Source: Thermoleophilia bacterium
GTDB taxonomy: Bacteria > Actinomycetota > Thermoleophilia > Gaiellales > Gaiellaceae
NCBI GenBank assembly: GCA_025930955.1
Contig: JAICNY010000008.1
Span: 1-32,582, forward strand
DNA length: 32,582 nucleotides
Direction: 5' to 3'
The number at the start of each line of letters is the position of its first letter. Positions within the stretch are counted from its first letter, which is position 1. Of this stretch, positions 30,248 to 32,582 are shown one piece after another. Both the position numbers and the translations under genes were made by a program. Below the pieces are notes generated by a model. That model made no database searches, was not told the DNA's origin, and saw only the letters and a program-made list of their open reading frames with translations.

Positions 30248-31506
30248 GCGACCGGCCGCGGGCCGCGATCCTCCTGACGGGGAGCGAGCTCGCGCGCGGC
30301 GCGATCCGCGACGCGAACGGGCCGTTCCTCGCGCGCGAGCTGACCGGGCTCGGCCTCGAGCCCGCGCGCTGGACGCTCGTCGGCGACGCGCCCGAGGAGC
30401 TCGAGGCGGCGCTCCGCGAAGGCCTCGCGGCCCACCTCTGCGTCGTATCGGGCGGGCTCGGGCCGACGCACGACGACCGCACGGTCGAGCTCCTCGCGCG
30501 CGCGACCGGGCGGGCGCTGCACGTCGACGCGGAGCTCGAGCGGGATATCGACGGCGTCGCGCGGGCCGTGGCCGAGCGGCTCGGACGGCCGTACGCCGAG
30601 CTCGCGGTCGGCGTACGGAAGCAGGCGTCGCTCCCCGAAGGGGCGGTTTCGCTCGGCCTCGCTGGAACGGCGCCCGCGCTGCTTCTCGAGCACGAGGACG
30701 GTCGCGTCGCCGTGACGCTGCCCGGCCCGCCCGGCGAGCTGCGGCGGCTCTGGCCGCGTGTGGTCGAGTCGGCGCCCGTACAGGCCCTCGCCTCGCGTGC
30801 AAGGCCGCGGGAGCAGCGGGTCCTGCGCTTCTTCGCCGTGCCCGAGGCGGCGGTCGCGCTGGCGGTCGAGCACGCGGGCGGGGAGGGCGACGGCGTCGAG
30901 CTCACGATCTGTGCGCGCAACTTCGAGCTCGAGGTCGACCTGTTGGTCTCCCCGGGCGGGGAGGAGCGGGCCGCCGCGCTCGAGGACGAGCTCGTGGCCG
31001 GGTTCGGAGACGCGCTCTTCGCGCGCGACGAGCGGCCGGTCGCGGCGCTCGTCCTCGACCGGTGCCGGGAGCTCGGGTTGACGCTCGCGACCGCGGAGAG
31101 CTGTACGGGCGGGCTCGTGGGCGCGCGGTTGACCGACGTCGCGGGCGCGAGCGACGTGTACCTCGGCGGGGTGGTCGCGTACGCGAACGAGGTGAAGGCG
31201 GCCAGGCTCGGCGTGGGGGAGGACGTGCTCGCGCGCCACGGCGCGGTGTCGGAGGAGACCGCGCGCGCGATGGCCGCCGGGGCGCGGGCGGCGCTCGGTG
31301 CCGACGTCGGCATCGCGGTCACCGGCGTCGCCGGCCCCCGAGGCGGCACGGCGGAGAAGCCCGTCGGGCTCGTCCACGTCGCCGCGGAGGGGCCGGGAGG
31401 GGCAACCGCACGCGAGTTCCGGTTCCCGGGCGACCGGGAGGAGATCCGCGAGCGCGCGGCCGTGATGGCCCTCCACGAGGCGCGCACGCTTCTGGCACGG
31501 CTCTGA
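30244..31506 (+). CDS. cinA: CinA family protein (nicotinamide-nucleotide amidohydrolase / competence-damage inducible)
   Basis: 420 residues from TTG 30244, which overlaps the upstream stop (TTGA). The N-terminal molybdopterin-binding-like (COG1058) domain shows ILLTGSELARGAIRDANGPFLAREL and VVSGGLGPTHDDRTVE, with LPGPPGELRRLW. The C-terminal amidohydrolase domain (PncC type) shows LTLATAESCTGGLVGARLTDVAGAS, YLGGVVAYANEVKAARLGV and GVAGPRGGTAEKPVGLVHVA. It recycles NMN by deamidation and, in some bacteria, also acts as an ADP-ribose pyrophosphatase. Its linkage with recA is widely conserved. Confidence 0.95.
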   Translation: MSDRPRAAILLTGSELARGAIRDANGPFLARELTGLGLEPARWTLVGDAPEELEAALREGLAAHLCVVSGGLGPTHDDRTVELLARATGRALHVDAELERDIDGVARAVAERLGRPYAELAVGVRKQASLPEGAVSLGLAGTAPALLLEHEDGRVAVTLPGPPGELRRLWPRVVESAPVQALASRARPREQRVLRFFAVPEAAVALAVEHAGGEGDGVELTICARNFELEVDLLVSPGGEERAAALEDELVAGFGDALFARDERPVAALVLDRCRELGLTLATAESCTGGLVGARLTDVAGASDVYLGGVVAYANEVKAARLGVGEDVLARHGAVSEETARAMAAGARAALGADVGIAVTGVAGPRGGTAEKPVGLVHVAAEGPGGATAREFRFPGDREEIRERAAVMALHEARTLLARL

Positions 31507-31556
31507 CACCGAATCGGCACATCCCGGCGCACTCCCGTGCGCATCCGCCGCCTAGG

Positions 31557-32099
31557 GTGGAGGGCGATGACCGCCACCGCCTCTTCGTTGCGCTCCCCTT
31601 CCCGGAGGAGACCGTGGAGCGGCTCGCGCGCTGGGGCGCCGTGGAGCTCGCCGGCGCACGGGACGCCCGGCTCGTCCCGCCGGAGAACCTCCATGTCACG
31701 CTCGCGTTCCTCGGCTCGCGGCCCGCGGGCGAGCTGGACGCGATCGCCGCGGAGCTCGCCGGGGCCGCCCGCGCCGCCGCGCCGCCGGTGCTCACCGTCG
31801 AGCGCTATCGCGAGACGCGGAGCGTCGGCATGGTCACCCTCGGCGACGAGGGCGGACGGGCGACGCGGCTCGCCGCAGACGTGGCGGAGCGGCTCGCGCG
31901 GATCGGCGTCTACCGGCCGGAGGAGCGGCCGTGGCTCCCGCACGTGACCGTCCTGCGCTTCCGCCGACGGCCGCGCCTCGCGCCCGCGCCGCCCGACCTC
32001 GGGCGGGTCAGTCCGTCCGATGTCGCTCTCTACACTTCAGTCCTGCGCCGGACGGGGGCGCAGTACGCGATCCGGGACGCATTCCCGCTAGGAGGCTGA
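31557..32099 (+). CDS. thpR: RNA 2',3'-cyclic phosphodiesterase (2H phosphoesterase)
   Basis: 180 residues from GTG 31557; the track ORF starts inside cinA. The reading starts [23 protein letters not shown]. The two catalytic H-x-T motifs are [11 protein letters not shown] (His46) and [13 protein letters not shown] (His129), as expected for LigT/ThpR. These enzymes hydrolyse 2',3'-cyclic phosphates on RNA to 2'-phosphomonoesters. The start is uncertain: ATG 31568 is out of frame, and a -10-like TAGGGT overlaps the chosen GTG. The gene is commonly found between cinA and recA in actinobacteria. Confidence 0.9.
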   Translation: MEGDDRHRLFVALPFPEETVERLARWGAVELAGARDARLVPPENLHVTLAFLGSRPAGELDAIAAELAGAARAAAPPVLTVERYRETRSVGMVTLGDEGGRATRLAADVAERLARIGVYRPEERPWLPHVTVLRFRRRPRLAPAPPDLGRVSPSDVALYTSVLRRTGAQYAIRDAFPLGG

Positions 32100-32106
32100 G
32101 AGACCG

Positions 32107-32582
32107 ATGGACCGTGAGCAAGCACTCGACGCAGCCCTGAGCCAGATCGAGCGGGCCTACGGCAAGGGCTCCGTGATGAAGATGAGCGACCAGGCCCAGG
32201 TGGCGATCCCCTCGATCTCGACCGGGTCGCTGTCGCTCGACGTGGCGCTCGGCATCGGCGGCCTCCCGCGGGGCCGCGTGGTCGAGGTGTTCGGCCCCGA
32301 GAGCTCGGGGAAGACGACGCTCGTCTACCACGTGATCGCCGAGGCGCAGCGCCGCGGCGGGATCTGCGCGTTCGTGGACGCCGAGCACGCGATGGACCCG
32401 GCGTACGCGCGCCGCATCGGCGTGAACATCGACGACCTCCTCGTCTCGCAGCCCGACAACGGGGAGCAGGCGCTCGAGATCGCCGAGCTCCTCATCCGGT
32501 CGGGCGCGCTCGACGTCGTCGCCGTCGACTCGGTCGCCGCGCTGACGCCGAAGGCGGAGATCGAGGGCGAGATGGGCGACAC
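32107..32582 (+). CDS. recA: Recombinase RecA, 5' part (continues beyond window)
   Basis: 158 complete codons are present and the gene runs off the right edge, so it is missing from the ORF track. It starts at ATG 32107, with AGGAGG at 32090-32095 as a somewhat distant ribosome-binding site. RecA forms ATP-dependent filaments on single-stranded DNA for recombination and SOS induction. The sequence has [17 protein letters not shown], the Walker A motif [28 protein letters not shown] and [15 protein letters not shown], then [22 protein letters not shown] (Walker B and L1). No LexA box was identified in the 7-bp gap to thpR; expression from upstream is likely. Confidence 0.98.
   Translation, partial: MDREQALDAALSQIERAYGKGSVMKMSDQAQVAIPSISTGSLSLDVALGIGGLPRGRVVEVFGPESSGKTTLVYHVIAEAQRRGGICAFVDAEHAMDPAYARRIGVNIDDLLVSQPDNGEQALEIAELLIRSGALDVVAVDSVAALTPKAEIEGEMGD

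Noticed and set aside
29489-30802. Minus-strand ORF opposite the RodZ-like gene
   Set aside because: Arg/Ala-rich shadow without domain features; the plus-strand HTH-TM-DUF4115 order is clear.

Overview
The window is a very GC-rich (clearly about 70% G+C or more), densely packed bacterial chromosome segment with ATG/GTG/TTG starts and many 4-bp start/stop overlaps. Gene content and order (nusA-ylxR-infB-ylxP-rbfA-nrnA-truB-ribF, rpsO-pnp, dapB/dapA-rnj, ftsK, rodZ-like-cinA-thpR-recA) fit the Actinomycetota. The compact IF-2, the small zinc ribbon and the overall layout lead me to suspect a Thermoleophilia/Gaiellales-type lineage, which is an inference without a database search. Nearly all genes are housekeeping; I see no phage, transposase gene, CRISPR array, tRNA or rRNA.

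Layout: (1) 1-6537 is a translation/RNA-maturation operon: 3' part of nusA, ylxR, infB, ylxP, rbfA, nrnA, then truB and ribF after a hairpin and a repeated intergenic element. (2) 6611-8175 holds a small zinc-ribbon gene converging on, and overlapping, a minus-strand gamma-glutamyltransferase-family gene. (3) 8237-11124 is rpsO-pnp with a long intergenic hairpin and a strong terminator. (4) 11168-13785 holds a geranylgeranyl-reductase-type flavoprotein and an M16 peptidase. (5) 13961-16179 is a lysine/diaminopimelate unit, dapB and dapA, with a MerB-like (organomercurial lyase family) gene between them. (6) 16189-18431 is RNase J and an unrecognised protein. (7) 18432-19712 is a looser stretch with two copies of a 13-bp palindrome and two divergent genes for small secreted proteins. 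(8) 19786-21569 is ribokinase and nucleoside hydrolase, then ftsK, then 23956-29055, a complete BMP-type (probably nucleoside) ABC importer; together they suggest nucleoside uptake, base release and ribose phosphorylation. (9) 29083-32582 is a small membrane protein, a RodZ-like protein, cinA, thpR and the 5' part of recA.

Most notable observation: the MerB-like gene is interrupted by one in-frame TGA exactly where the family has its catalytic cysteine (Cys159 of the E. coli plasmid enzyme). Both flanks remain in one frame and resemble the family, and the TGA is followed at the right distance by a hairpin with a GGUC loop and a possible bulged U, as in the E. coli fdhF SECIS. I interpret 14602-15270 as a probable selenocysteine-containing MerB-like protein of 222 residues, not two ORFs or a pseudogene. 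No Sec machinery genes lie in the window, so this needs checking in the whole genome.

Second pattern: many genes have a -10-like hexamer (TAGGCT, TAGACT, TACCAT, GACAAT and similar) whose last base lies exactly 6 nt before the start codon, so the predicted transcript starts on the start codon. This suggests widespread leaderless transcription and helped me choose several starts.
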